DNA from: Acanthosepion lycidas
Taxonomy: Eukaryota > Mollusca > Cephalopoda > Sepiida > Sepiidae
NCBI GenBank assembly: GCA_963932145.1
Contig: OZ010611.1
Span: 53,363,333 to 53,427,332 of the forward strand
Length of the DNA: 64,000 nt
Direction of reading: 5' to 3'
Below, piece after piece: positions 33,671 through 44,572 of this stretch. A program made the position numbers and the translations under genes. Position 1 is the first letter of the stretch, and each line of letters starts with the position of its first letter. The notes beneath the pieces were generated by a model. It was not told the origin of the DNA and made no database searches. It saw only the letters and a list, made by a program, of their open reading frames with translations.

Positions 33671-33846
33671 AATATGGTTATTTTCCCTACACAATTCTAA
33701 CCATGTTTCAAAAATGGAAGCGAAATTTCGCTTGAGGATGGAATGGAACTAATGTCTTTAATTTAATTACAAAATTAAATTCGGGGCATTTACCTTCCAT
33801 TTTTTTGAAACATGGCTAGAACTGTGTAGCGAAAATAACCATATTT
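33671..33846. mobile_element. Palindromic element, 176 bp, copy 1
   Basis: Bases 33671-33720 pair with 33796-33846 as a near-perfect inverted repeat (AATATGGTTATTTTCCCTAC on the left). The centre, ACTAATGTCTTTAATTTAAT, is unique. It has MITE-like form; the family is not recognised. Confidence 0.75.
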
Positions 33847-33956
33847 TAAAACTATTAATTTATAATATTAATGCTCTGTAAATTGACATTGAGCACTATT
33901 TTGTAAAACTAAAAATATCTATAAGAACACCGGATTATATATCTTACTGTTCTTTC

Positions 33957-33959
<3 letters not shown>

Positions 33960-34031
<72 letters not shown>
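33960..34031. repeat. (AT)n microsatellite
   Basis: Pure AT tract between the two palindromic copies. Confidence 0.95.
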
Positions 34032-34034
<3 letters not shown>

Positions 34035-34044
34035 GAATTAACTG

Positions 34045-34280
34045 ATTTAACATATTTTTTCGCTACACAGGAATTACCATGTTTCAAAAATCGAAGCTAA
34101 AACCTTTAAATTTACAAATAAATTAACAAATAGATTTAAAAATAAGTTATTCCAATATTCGCTTGAAGATGAAACGGAACTAATTCTAATTCTTTTAGTT
34201 TAATTATATGATTAAATTTAAAGTTTTTAGCTCTCATTTTTGTAACATGGTTACTACTATGTAGCAAAAAAATAGTTTAA
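34045..34280. mobile_element. Palindromic element, copy 2 (diverged)
   Basis: Same family as 33671-33846: CGCTACACAGGAATTACCAT on the left, with GTTACTACTATGTAGC-like pairing on the right. Both copies are followed by ATGCTCTGTAAATTNACATT and an AT tract, so the pair looks like a tandem duplication of a roughly 440-bp segment. Confidence 0.65.
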
Positions 34281-34404
34281 ATCAGTTAATTTACAATATT
34301 TATGCTCTGTAAATTTACATTGAGCACTGTTTTGTAAAGATAAAAATAAAAATAACAATAAGAACTCAGGATTATATATCTTACTGTTCTTTCTTTCTTT
34401 CTTT

Positions 34405-34407
<3 letters not shown>

Positions 34408-34461
<54 letters not shown>
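34408..34461. repeat. (AT)n microsatellite
   Basis: Pure AT tract after a (TTTC)n run. Bases 34462-34744 hold only a short GA run near 34658. Confidence 0.95.
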
Positions 34462-34464
<3 letters not shown>

Positions 34465-34744
34465 TTTGTGATTCCTTCCTATTCACTTTTAATCTCTTTT
34501 TGTCGGACTGATTATGGACTTAATTTTCCTTCTTTTCATTTTTTGACGTCAAAATTTAATTAATTATTTTCTCTTTCTTCATTTCTATGTTTTTCTAATT
34601 TTTCTTGATTATTTTCCTCATTTTAAAAAGAAGTGCGAAAAAGTTGGCACAGAGTGAGAGAGAGGGAGAAAGAGAGAGAAAGAGACATGTCCCCTTTCCT
34701 CATTGTCCTCTTTCCTCAGTATGTGCCCTAGAAACTTCTAATAC

Positions 34745-35405
34745 CATATCCCTTCAACGTTCAAGGCTCTCCACAATTTCCTCTCCTTTTTACCTCTTTA
34801 TAAACTTTGTCTTTTCGTTATGTCTCATAAACGTTGTCCCTTCATTCATTTACTCAACATAGTACTTCTTTTTCTAAGTGCCGTGACACTTCAGGAAGTT
34901 GGCGATCATGACTCTCCACAAGTTCCTGTCTTTTGTAGCTCTTAAGAAATATTGTTTTTGTGTCATTTCTTTTAATTCCTGTTCCGATATGCATTTACTC
35001 AACCAAGTTAGTATTTGCCGTGTCCCTTCTGATTGTTGGTGATCATGGCCCTCCACAATTTCCTGTCCTTTGTAACTCTTAATAAACTTTGTCTTTTTGT
35101 TATCTCTCCTAAACCCTGTTCCACCATTCACTGACGCAATCAAGTTCTTATATGTGCCGTGTCCCTTCAGGACGTGGGCGATCATTGCTCTCCATAATTT
35201 CCTGTCGTTTGTAGCTAGTAATAAACTTTGTCTTTTTGTTATCTCTCCTAAAACTTGCACCCCCACAATCCGTTTACTCAAGGTCACCGGGTATGTTGAG
35301 TCTGTTCCACTTGCCTTCAATCTGCCCTGGGAGTATCAAATTTTCTATGCCCTGCATCCTCATGATGTTCCTTAGAAATTTCATCTGTCTCTTCTTCATG
35401 TTAAA
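34745..35405 (-). pseudogene. LINE C-terminus with four tandem copies of its end
   Basis: On the minus strand, 35405-35280 reads MKKRQMKFLRNIMRMQGIEN and then PGQIEGKWNR, the pre-terminal region of the LINE also seen at 18060. It is followed not by one but by about four successive versions of the terminal segment (LLLATNDRKLWRAMIAHVLK then GHGT, and variants) at about 35178, 35035, 34891 and 34770, spaced 120-145 bp apart. Between copies run TITLSK- and NGGTGFRRDNKK-type linkers in shifting frames. In related LINEs this end occurs once, so the 3' end has been tandemly duplicated, either in the source element or after insertion. Frameshifts make it non-coding today. Confidence 0.7.
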
Positions 35406-35511
35406 TATAAACTATATATAAAAATTTTTTTTCAATTTCCTTCAAACTTTCATCGTTGTTCTCAAGTTCGGTCCATTATATTCTCATCATCCTTCTGTAG
35501 AACCACATGAA

Positions 35512-35560
35512 TTCGGCCTTGTGCCGCATCTAAGCTACGCTTATAAAATCACTATTCAGC
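35512..35560 (+). repeat. Fragment of the tRNA-like tandem family
   Basis: TTCGGCCTTGTGCCGCATCT and the following AAGCTACGCTTATAAAATCAC match the repeated module at 54990-55290. Confidence 0.65.
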
Positions 35561-35759
35561 CTTTCACTCATTTTTTGTTTCGTTGCTTCTTTCTTTCTTT
35601 CTTTCTTTTGTTTTCATTCATTCATTCTATCATTCATGCTTTCTTTTTCATTTTTTCCAATTTGTTTTTTTCATTTGCGCATTTTCTTTTGGCTCCTCCT
35701 CCTATTCTCTCATTTAAATACAATACATCATATTTTTCTCCCTGTGTAATTTCTGCAAC

Positions 35760-35795
<36 letters not shown>

Positions 35796-35996
35796 TGAAT
35801 AACATATCAATTCTTATTTCTTTCTTATCTATTTTTCAGGCCATTCTTTCTTTTGTATTTGTCCTTCAGGATCTTCTTACTTTACTCTATTTCATTCATT
35901 CAATTATTCATTCATTCATTCTTTCTTTCTTTCTTTCTTTTTTTCTCCTAACTTATCACTTTTCTTTCTTTCTTTCTTCTAACTTATCACTTTTCT

Positions 35997-36027
<31 letters not shown>

Positions 36028-36360
36028 TAACTTATAACTTTTATTTTCTTTCTTTCTTTCTTTCTTTCTTTCTCCGAAATTATCACTATTCTTTCTGTCT
36101 TTCAATAACATATCGATTCTTATTTCTTATCTATTTTTCAGGCCATTCTTTCTTTTGTATTCGTCCTTCAAGATCTTCTTACTTTACTCTATTTCATTCA
36201 TTCAATTATTCATTCATTCATTCATTCACACTTTCTTTCTTTCTCCTAACTTATCACTTTTCTTTCTTTTTCTTTCTGTCTTTTCATTCTTTCTTTCTTT
36301 CTTTCTTTCTCCTAAATTATCACCTTTCTTTCTTTCTTTCTCCATACAGTGTTTTTGTAA
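35560..36360. repeat. CTTT-rich polypyrimidine tract with 302-bp duplication
   Basis: (TTTC)n runs are interspersed with TTCATTCATTCAATTATTC blocks. The segment starting TTCAGGCCATTCTTTCTTTT occurs at 35836 and again at 36138. Confidence 0.88.
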
Positions 36361-36674
36361 AAATAAAATGAACCATGATACAGAAAAATACATGAATGAA
36401 AAAAAAAAAGGTTAAAAAGAATGTAAGTATGAAAATTAAAAAAATATGTGTAAAAAAAAAAAGAAAAAAGAAATTACGAATAGAAGGAATCGAAAAGAAA
36501 AAATAGTCGAAGGAAAAATAATTTAAAATAAATAAAACCGAATCCAATATGCAAAAAAAAAAAAAATTAAATTCATTTGCGTGCTTTTCTTTCTAACGTT
36601 CTCTTTTTGAAACAAAATTCTTTTCACATTTTTCTCTCCGTATAATTGCTGAAACTCGTTCATTCAATGTTTGT

Positions 36675-36705
<31 letters not shown>

Positions 36706-37160
36706 CCATGAAGTGTTTTTTTTTTTGTTTTTTTTTTTTTTACCGTTTCCTTTTCCTCCTAATTACCGTAATAATTTGACAATATTTCAATCTCCCTTCT
36801 GCCGATGTCATTTCCCGTCGTTGTACACGGGTGGGTCTCACTTCATTAATTCGGCAACAGCCTTACGAAAAATAATTTGGCGACCAACAACAATGGCGAT
36901 ATTGTCGTCCATCTTATTATATAGACAAAAAAAGACCGGAAAAGGAAATAGAAAAATAATCAGCACTGAACGGAGGGAAACAAAACCTGAAGTGTTAAGA
37001 AAAAAATGAACGATTGATGACGTGAAATAAAATGGAATAAAAATCGGTGGGTGGGGGGAGAAAAGTAAATAATTAGAGGATTTTGAAAAAGGCGAAACTA
37101 AAAAGCGAATTAAGAGAAAGAATGTAAGGGAAGAACATTTAAAAATTGATAGAATGAAAA
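36361..37160. other. A-rich and mixed sequence, no gene
   Basis: A short CTTT run at 36677-36705, poly-T at 36720, and a more complex stretch 36770-37010 without a recognisable frame. Confidence 0.45.
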
Positions 37161-37735
37161 AAGTAAGAAGCCGAAATCAAAGAAAGAAAGAAAGAAAGAA
37201 AGAAGAAAGATGCAGTGAGCAAAGAAAAAGAAATCAAAAGAAAGAAAGAAAGAATTAGAGATCAAACAAAGAAGAATTAAAGAAAGAAAATGGGAAACAA
37301 AATAAAAATTCAAAAAGTAAGTAAGCAAGCAAGAAGAAAGAAAGAAAGAAAGAAAGAGAAAAAGAAAAAGAAAAAGAAAGAAGCAGAAAGAAAGAAAGAA
37401 AAAGATAAAGAAAAAAATGAAAGAAAGCACCAGAAAGTAAACGAAGTAGAAAGAATGAAAGAAGCAAAAGGAGCAAAAAAGAAAGAAAGAAAATAAGAAA
37501 CAAAGTAACAAAGAAAGAGAAAGCAAAAAGGAGCAGAAAGAAAAAATGAAACAAAGCAGCAGAAAAGCAAAAGAAAAGGAAGAAAGTAAAAGAGGAAGAA
37601 AAAGTGAAAGAAAGAAGCAGAAACAAAAAGAAGCAAGAAGAAAGGAAGAAAGAAAGAAAAAGAGAAAGAAAAAATAGAAAGAAAGAAAGAAGAAAAAACA
37701 AAGAAGCAAAAAGAAAGAAAAGCAGAATGTAAAGA
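37160..37735. repeat. AAAG-rich polypurine tract
   Basis: Imperfect (AAAG)n with AAGC and AAGCAG interruptions. Open frames are low-complexity artefacts. Confidence 0.93.
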
Positions 37736-38289
37736 AGTATGTTTGCCAAAATCGAGTAATTAGTCTTGATCTGATCAGAATCGTTCAGTGAGTTAAGTAC
37801 ATTGAATATTTATTGATGTGTTGAATTTTATTGATCGTTATCTATTGAGTAATATTTAGTAAAAAAACCTTTTGGCCTTAATATGTCAAATTCGGTTAAA
37901 ATATCGCAGTTATAATAAGTTTGTTGTTTACGTCTGAAGATTATCTTAGAAAAGATCGAAAGTACTTGGGTTAAAAAGAAACTATGGCGCCTTCTTTGAT
38001 GTATTTCATGTTTACATCAAGAAACTGATTAGACAAATGAAAAGTATCAGTATAAGAGGAGACAATGTGTATCAGATAAGAGGAGACAATGAGACAGATA
38101 AGAGGAGACAATGTGTCTATATTATATAAAATATATCTTTTACTTTTCCATTTTTATGTGAAAATATTTCAAATATTTAAAAAGTAATGGAAATATATCT
38201 CTGAAAATCAAAAATAAAAAAAATGATTGTATGACAACATAATAATGAATTCAAAGAAATATAATTGCTCTTATTTAAAAAAAAACATT
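37736..38289. other. AT-rich spacer with a short 25-bp tandem motif
   Basis: GATAAGAGGAGACAATG occurs three times between 38050 and 38112. Otherwise nothing is recognised. Confidence 0.55.
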
Positions 38290-38465
38290 AAGTGGAGTGT
38301 CTCAGAACCTAAAATGATGCCATAAGTGTAAAAATATAAATGGTAAACTTATAGTGGAACCTTCGAAATGTGAAGAGCATTTTTTGGAAAATGTGAAGGA
38401 TTCAGTTAATCTTTCAGAATCTTCATGCAAATTATATTGAATAAAATACCACATTATATACTCTT
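38290..38465 (+). repeat. Left arm flank of the large inverted repeat
   Basis: Matches the reverse complement of about 41835-42005 with scattered differences. Shared blocks include ATAAGTGTAAAAATATAA, AAGGATTCAG and CATGCAAATT. It leads directly into the CTT tract. Confidence 0.75.
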
Positions 38466-38990
38466 CTTCTTCTTCTTCTTCTTCTTTCTTCATCATTTTT
38501 CTTTTTCTTTCTTCTTTTTTCTTTTCCTTCTTTTTTGTTTTTTCTTCTTTTTCTTCCATTTTCTGTTTTTTTTTTCTTTTTTGTCTTTTTCTTCTTTTTT
38601 CTTTTCTCTTCTTTTTTCTTCTTTTTTATTTTCCTTCTTTTTCTTCCTTTTTCTTCTTTTTTTCGTTTTGTTTCTTTTTTGAATTTTTCTTCTTTTTCTT
38701 TTCCTTCTTTTTCTTCCTTGTTCTTCTTTTTTTCTGTTTTTTTCTTTTTCTTCTTTTTTCTTTTTCTTTTTTCTTTTTCTTCTTTTTTCTTTTTCTTCTT
38801 TTTTCTTTCATTTTCTTTACTTTCTTTTTTTCTTTTACTTCTTTTTCTTCCTTTTTTTGTTTCTTTTTCGTCTTTTCTTTTAATCTTCTTTTTTTCTTTT
38901 TTGTCTTTTTCTTCTCTTTTCTTCTTCTTTCTGTTTCTTTTTCTTCTCTTTCTTCTTCCTCTCTTTTCTTCTTTTTTCTGCTTTTTTCTT
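38460..38990. repeat. CTT/CTTTTT polypyrimidine tract
   Basis: About 530 bp, almost free of purines, made of TTC and TTTTTC units. It is the pyrimidine partner of the purine tract at 40860-41835. Confidence 0.93.
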
Positions 38991-39496
38991 GTCCTCATCA
39001 TTATTTATTATTGCAGTAATATTAGGTAAAATTTAAAAATAGAAAGAAAGAAAGAAAGAACGAAAATGCTGCCAATGATTCGATGTCAATGCCTCTAAAA
39101 CTGAATTCATGGGCTTCAAACAGGTAGATAAAAAAAATCTCTTGAATCTTTTCCCTATAATAAGAAAAAGATGTGAAAATTCGCATAGGTAAAGTCTAAA
39201 TCATACTTTTAATGGCCCATCTTGATATTTCTACAATCTTACCGGGACACACAATGCAGGAGATTTCTGGCGAGCAAAACCAGAACTCGCTGGTGATCTA
39301 CTGCCCTGGTGATCCATGGAATAAGGCAATTTGACCGCTCAGCAGTCAGCTCTATTGACCAGCTATGTTACCACACGTAATAACACACTAATTATCTTCC
39401 GCCCTAGCTGCAGGACTGTGCTGTTTGGCGTGCTAGACTTATAATTGTCCGAGCTGTAGCTCTACCGAATTAACAAAAAAAACAAAACATTATTTA
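38991..39496. other. Spacer inside the inverted repeat, unassigned
   Basis: About 500 bp of mixed sequence; 39230-39470 is higher in GC but has no recognised element. Confidence 0.4.
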
Positions 39497-39840
39497 CACT
39501 ATTTACATTGGTCGTACTCATCTTCGTTGCCATATTCACAACGTTTCGGCCGTTGTACGCCCGGTTTTCCTCAGGGTCTGTCAATAATTCTATTGTGATT
39601 ATTTACACTATATACAATGTTCGGACTATTGTCCTCATCTTTATTGCCATGTTCATGACGTTTCTGGGCGTTGTACGCTCCGGATATCTTCAAGATATGT
39701 TTATATTTCTGAGATAAAGTATTATAATTATTTACACTATTTACATAGTTCGGATTGGTGTCCTCATCTTCGTTGCAATATTCAAGACAATCCAGCCGTT
39801 GTACGCTCCGGCCTTCCTCAGGTGATTGGAAAACTGAACC
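39497..39840. repeat. 128-bp-type tandem repeat, about 3 units
   Basis: Same family as 14935-15700 (ACGTTTCGGCCGTTGTACGC, TTATTTACACTATTTACA), at about 122-128-bp spacing, ending with TCCGGCCTTCCTCAGGTGAT. Confidence 0.85.
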
Positions 39841-40082
39841 AAAAAATATATTGGATTTTCTAAAAAGAATTGGTCTCTTATCAAAGATATAGACTGATGT
39901 ATAAACAACATATCCTACCTTTTATCATTTAGCAAATAAATAGTCCTTATCAAATGGAAATTCATGTCTTAAACAAAAATACCTAACATTACTTTGCAGT
40001 GTGCAAGCGAATAAGCTCTAGGTTGCAAAAAAGGTTCCATACAAAATAGGCATTTAAAATTCATATAAACTGGATTTGGCAT

Positions 40083-40576
40083 TTGGAAGAAAAGGAAAAA
40101 GACGATAAAAGAAAAAGAAGAAAAAGAAGAAGAAAAAAGAAGAAAAAGAAAAAAGAAGGACAAAAAGAAGAAAACGAAGAAAAAGAAAAAGAAGAAAAAA
40201 GAAAAAGAAGGAAAAAAAGAAGACGAACAAAAAGAAGAAAAAGAAAAAAGAAAAAGAAGAAAAAGAAAAAGAAGAAAAGGAAAAAGACGATAAAAGAAAA
40301 AGAAGAAAAAGAAGAAGAAAAAAGAAGGACAAAAAGAAGAAAAAAAAATAAGAAGAAAGAAAAAGAAGACGAAAAAAGAAGAAAAAGAAAAAAAGAAAAA
40401 GAAGAAGGAAAAAGAAGAGAAAGAAAAAAGAAGACAATGAAAAAGAAGAAAAAAGTAAAAAGAAGAAAAAAGAAAAAGAAGAAGAAGAAGGAAAAAGAAG
40501 AAGGACAAAAAGAAGAGAAAGAAAAAAGAAGAGAAAGAAAAAAGAAGAGAAAGAAAAAGAAAAAGAAGAAAAAACC
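40083..40576. repeat. GAAAAA/GAA polypurine tract
   Basis: Nearly pure purine on the plus strand. On the minus strand it directly follows the head motif GGGTTTTATGGCATATCAAC (complement of 40585-40604). Confidence 0.93.
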
Positions 40577-40618
40577 CACAGTGGTTGATATGCCATAAAA
40601 CCCAAACAAACAAACAAA
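40577..40618 (-). repeat. Head motif of the dispersed VNTR family
   Basis: Minus-strand GTTTGTTTGGGTTTTATGGC matches the start of the elements at 42428 (+) and 48912 (-). Confidence 0.6.
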
Positions 40619-40850
40619 TCAGGTGATTGTAATTTAGAACTGAATCCTTTATTTCGTCCACCGGAATAGATTGTTCTAGTTCCACGTGCCATGCCTCTTC
40701 CGGGTGTCTAAATACCAGTGCATTCCTTTTTTACTCAACTTTTCAAATTCACCTCTTCCAGGTATTGAACACTATGAGTGAAATCACTGGATTAATCCAA
40801 CGCTTTTATCCACTCGGCCATGTGTCCTAAGCCGAGGCATAGAATCTCCG
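40619..40850 (-). mobile_element. tRNA-headed SINE-like element, body and head
   Basis: The minus strand begins with a tRNA-like head (TGGCCGAGTGGATAAAAGCG as A-box region, complement of about 40800-40819; GTGTTCAATACC as B-box). The body follows (ACAATCTATTCCGGTGGACG), equivalent to 15836-15690 in the element nested in LINE copy B. It would be followed by the 128-bp units, which lie at 39497-39840 beyond a 780-bp interruption. Confidence 0.65.
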
Positions 40851-40857
40851 TAAATGT

Positions 40858-41838
40858 GACAATAAAGAAGAAAAAGAAAAAAGAAGAAAAAGCAAAAGAA
40901 GAAAAGGAAAAATAAAAGAAAAAGAAGAAAAAGAAGAAGAAAAAAGAAGAAAAAGAAGAAAAAGAAAAAAATGAAAAAGAAGACGGACAAAAAGAAGAAA
41001 AAGAAAAAAGAAGAAAAAGAAGAAAAGGAAAAAGACGATAAAAGAAAAAGAAGAAAAAAGAAAAAGAAGGAAAAAAGAAGACGAACAAAAAGAAGAAAAA
41101 GAAAAAAGAAGGAAAAGAAAAAGAAGAAAAAGAAAACGAAAAAAGGAAAAAGACGATAAAAGAAAAAAAAGAAAAAGAAGAACAAAAAAGAAGTACAAAA
41201 AGAAGAAAAAGAAGAAAAAAGAAAAAGAAGGAAAAAAAGAAGAAAAAGAAAAAGAAGAAAAAGAAAAAGAAAAAAGGAAAAATACGATAAAAGAAAAAGA
41301 AGAAAAAGATGAAGAAAAAATAAGAAAAAGAAAAAGAAGAAAAAAGAAAAAGAAGGAAAAAAAGAAGAAAAGAAAAAAGTAAAAGAAAAAGTAGAAAATG
41401 AAAAAGACGATAAAAGAAAAAGAAGAAAAAGAAGAAAAAGAAACAGAAGGAAAAAAAGAAGACGAACAAAAAGAAGAAAACGAAAAAGGAAGAAAAAGAA
41501 AAAAAGAAAAAAGAAGAAGAAGGAAAAAGAAGAGAAAGAAAAAAGAAGACAAAGAAGAAAAAAGTAAAAAGAAGAAAAAAGAAAAAGAAGAAGGAAAAGA
41601 AGGACAAAAAGAAGACAAAGAAAAAAGAAGACAAAGAAAAAGAAAAAGAAGAAAAAATTGTAGAAGAAAAAGAAAAAGAAGAAAAAAGAAGAAAAAGGTG
41701 AAGAAAAAAGAAGAAAAAGAAAAAAGAAAAAGGAAAATAAGAAAAAGGAAAAAGAAGTAAAACGAAAAAAAGAAGAAAAAAAGAAAAAAAAGGAAAAGAA
41801 AAAAGAAAAATAAGAAAAAAAAAGAAAAAGAAAGAAAA
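40858..41838. repeat. GAAGAAAAA polypurine tract
   Basis: Almost 1 kb of purine-only sequence. Long Lys/Glu/Arg or Phe/Ser/Leu frames are artefacts. Confidence 0.95.
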
Positions 41839-42005
41839 TACAATATGGTAAATTAATCATTAGAATTTGCATGGAACATTCTCAAGGATTTTCTGAATCC
41901 TTTACATTTGACAATGTTTCCGTCTTTATATTGCGAAGGTACCCCATGTGTGTTTTCCAGTTATATTTTTACACTTATCACGTAATTTAACGTTCTCAGA
42001 TTTTC
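41838..42005 (-). repeat. Right arm flank of the large inverted repeat
   Basis: Reverse-complement partner of 38290-38465. Bases 42006-42427 beyond it have no recognised feature. Confidence 0.75.
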
Positions 42006-42427
42006 CATTTCACCATTAGAAATGATTAATGTATTTTTGTGCAACTGTTGTATATTAGGAGGCAATTAAGAAGTTTGATTCTAAAATCGGACACTATTTT
42101 CCGAACACTCTAATAAAATGCCCAACCTAATTTAGAATCGTCCCCAGGCAACGAATATATTTTATTCCTGCAATTTCTGAAGACAGCGTAAAACGATATT
42201 CCTCTGAATATGATCGATCATCTATTTATGATTATTTCGCAGTTCGAAGGGGATTGGGGAGGAGGTCCTGGTTTGTGGCAAAACGGGTTTTGAACACTAA
42301 GCTTATCATTATTTGTAAGCTACGCAAATATATTTGATCGATATAGGTTACGAACCGGTATAAGAACATTCCACGACCATCTTATATATATTCGTTTTCT
42401 CATAACCTCCCAGGGACCAGTTATTTT

Positions 42428-43100
42428 TTTTCAGGATGGTTGGTTTGTTTTGTTTTATGGTAGTTCAACGTCAATGGTGCATTTTTTTTCCTGGTAATAT
42501 TATTTTAAAAAATGTATTGCTGGTAATAGTTTTTTTTTTTTTTTGTTTTTTTTTTCTTGTAATCATTTTTTTTTTTTCTCGTAATCATTTTTTACAAAGT
42601 ATTTCTGGTATTAAAACCTATTTTTACACTTTCATAATGCTTTTTACCTCGATTTCGGGGTTAACTATTTGCCCATAGCTGGAACCCTAGCAGGTGCTAC
42701 CTGCCCGGGTCTGTGTAGACCTGGGAACCCCAGAAATTAAAGGGTGGTTCCTCGCTCCTAAAAACCGCCTGATTTGAGGCCTTGCTGTTGGACGTAGTTT
42801 ATCGTCATACCCAGGACGCGGACGTAGTTTATCGTCATACCCAGGACGCGGACGTAGTTTATCGTCTTACCCAGGACGTGGATGTAGTTTATCTTCATAC
42901 CCAGGACGTGGATGTAGTTTATCGTCATACCCAGGACGCGGACGTAGTTTATCGTCTTACTCAGGATGAGGATGTAGTTTATCGTCATACCCAGGACGCG
43001 GATGTTGTTTATCGTCATACCCAGGACGCGGATGTAGTTTATCGTCATACCCAGGAGGCAGATGTAGTTTATCGTCATACACAGGACGGTTTTCTAGGAT
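42428..43100 (+). mobile_element. Dispersed element with 30-bp VNTR, 10-unit copy
   Basis: Starts GGTTGGTTTGTTTTGTTTTA, then an A/T-rich section with repeated CTGGTAATAATTTTTT-like units, then a conserved core (GGTTAACTATTTGCCCATAG, GCAGGTGCTACC-like, CCTGATTTGAGGCCTTGCTG). It closes with ten 30-bp units. The same layout in shorter form is at 48912-48462 and 63530-63735. Confidence 0.7.
42791..43090. repeat. 30-bp minisatellite, 10 units
   Basis: Unit GACGTAGTTTATCGTCATAC plus CCAGGACGCG. Thirty is a multiple of three, so 10-residue repeats (DVVYRHTQDA) stay open in one frame; no other coding sign. Confidence 0.93.
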
Positions 43101-43774
43101 GGGAAGAGGGTTGCTTATATATCGATAAACTGAACTTACTACGGTGAGGCAGATTGCCGGCTTTTTTTTTTTTTTGTTAAGGCAATCGAATTAAAAAATA
43201 TTAAAAATAAAGAGAGATATACGGAAACGCAAGCACTGACAATAAAAATTTTTTTTTTCTTTTTGATGGGAGGTAATTCTTCGACAGAAGACTAAATTCA
43301 TAGAGATTCACGGCATTATTATGTAGACATCGGAGTGTTTAACATAGTGTCCAGTAAAAAAAAAAAAGTGATAAATTCAGAAAGAAATTTACTTAGTTAT
43401 CATAATTCATGTACAAACTGAACAGTCATCGCAGATAGTCAAAATGTTTACCTGAATATTCAACACAAAGTTGTAAGCGCGAATACCGGGAGGCATAATT
43501 TTATTCAAAGTCATGAACATTCAAGCAACTTGGCTCGCAAAAACGTAGCGCGTTTCCTTCGTACGTGAACCATCGTATTCTCAATCCATGTCTTTATGTG
43601 ATTAAAACTTTCTTTCCTCAACCTTTTGTTTCTAGTGTTTGCCTTACAAACTTGCTAACCTGCAACTATGATTTGCTATACGAACTTTATAAAACATCTA
43701 GCTAAAAGCAAAACGATGGGACCTACTTGCCAATCTAGTACTGCGTTTAAATGTGTGTGGTCGAACCAAGGATG

Positions 43775-43930
43775 ACGGATATTTATTTTTAAAAATAAAA
43801 AATGTGGCACAAAGCCAAAAGGGGGATAGGAGAAAGCTGCTCACGAATCTGTCTTACCTTAAAATTAGCTAGCCACGATTACTTCTCCAAACACACAACG
43901 GTATTCCATACACCGAAATAACTCTTTCAT
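43775..43930 (-). mobile_element. Possible 3'-end fragment of the Tx1-like LINE
   Basis: TATTTATTTTTAAAAATAAA followed by AATGTGGCACAAAGCC resembles 20917-20960 at the 3' end of the full element. Similarity weakens after about 45 bases. Confidence 0.4.
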
Positions 43931-44040
43931 ATTTACCATTCTTACTACAGCCACTGTAATAACAAGAAGTCTCCATGAAGTCTTGACTACAGGTTGGCCA
44001 CTAAAAACGCGGTAAATCCAGAAAGAAATTTATTTAGCTA

Positions 44041-44335
44041 TCATAATTCATTCAGAAATTGAACAATCATTGTAAATGTTCGAAATGTTTGCGTGAATGT
44101 TCGACACAAAGTTGTAAACGCGAAAACCAGGAGACAGTAACTTTGCGGATAAGTGTCAAGAGGAATTTCATTTCCAGGCTTCAATGAATCAATATTGATG
44201 ATGTTAGGACGACTGTTTTGCAAGTGAGTTAGGAGTATGCTCCAGATACGGCCATCCATAACATTCAGATCAGGGATTCTAGAAGGGCCACTAAGATGGA
44301 CCAGTCAGAGAATAAATTAGCCGCTTTTTTTCTGA
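44041..44335 (-). pseudogene. Tc1/mariner-like transposase C-terminal fragment (best of four)
   Basis: The minus strand reads IPDLNVMDGRIWSILLTHLQ, the region around the third catalytic acidic residue (SPDLNxMDxxIW) of Tc1/mariner-type transposases. It is followed after a gap by LKPGNEIPLDT and LCRTFTQTF-like sequence, corresponding to the 'W..IP.DTIR' and 'RL..C....GKHFEH' C-terminal helices as best seen by combining frames of the 46400-46745 copy. Indels break every copy (44880-45190, 45600-45830, 46440-46745). The outer ends, CCAGTAAAAAAAAA on one side and GGGTTCCCTG/GGGTTTTC on the other, look like worn terminal inverted repeats. No upstream catalytic domain is present, so each unit is a fragment amplified by tandem duplication and not by transposition. 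Confidence 0.6.
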
Positions 44336-44343
44336 AAACCCTG

Positions 44344-44395
<52 letters not shown>

Positions 44396-44489
44396 TAACA
44401 AGAACAACAACAACAATAATAATAATAATAGCTTTGAAGATCTTCCAAAAACTAACAAAGTACAAAGATCTTAACCAGAAATCAAAGGA

Positions 44490-44555
<66 letters not shown>

Positions 44556-44572
44556 AAGAAGAAGAAACAATT

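Noticed and set aside
39818-40629. TCAGGTGATTG at 39818-39828 and 40619-40629 as target duplications of a 790-bp insertion
   Set aside because: Both are followed by similar sequence (GAA.ACTGAA), so they may be two copies of the same element junction and not a duplication; undecided.
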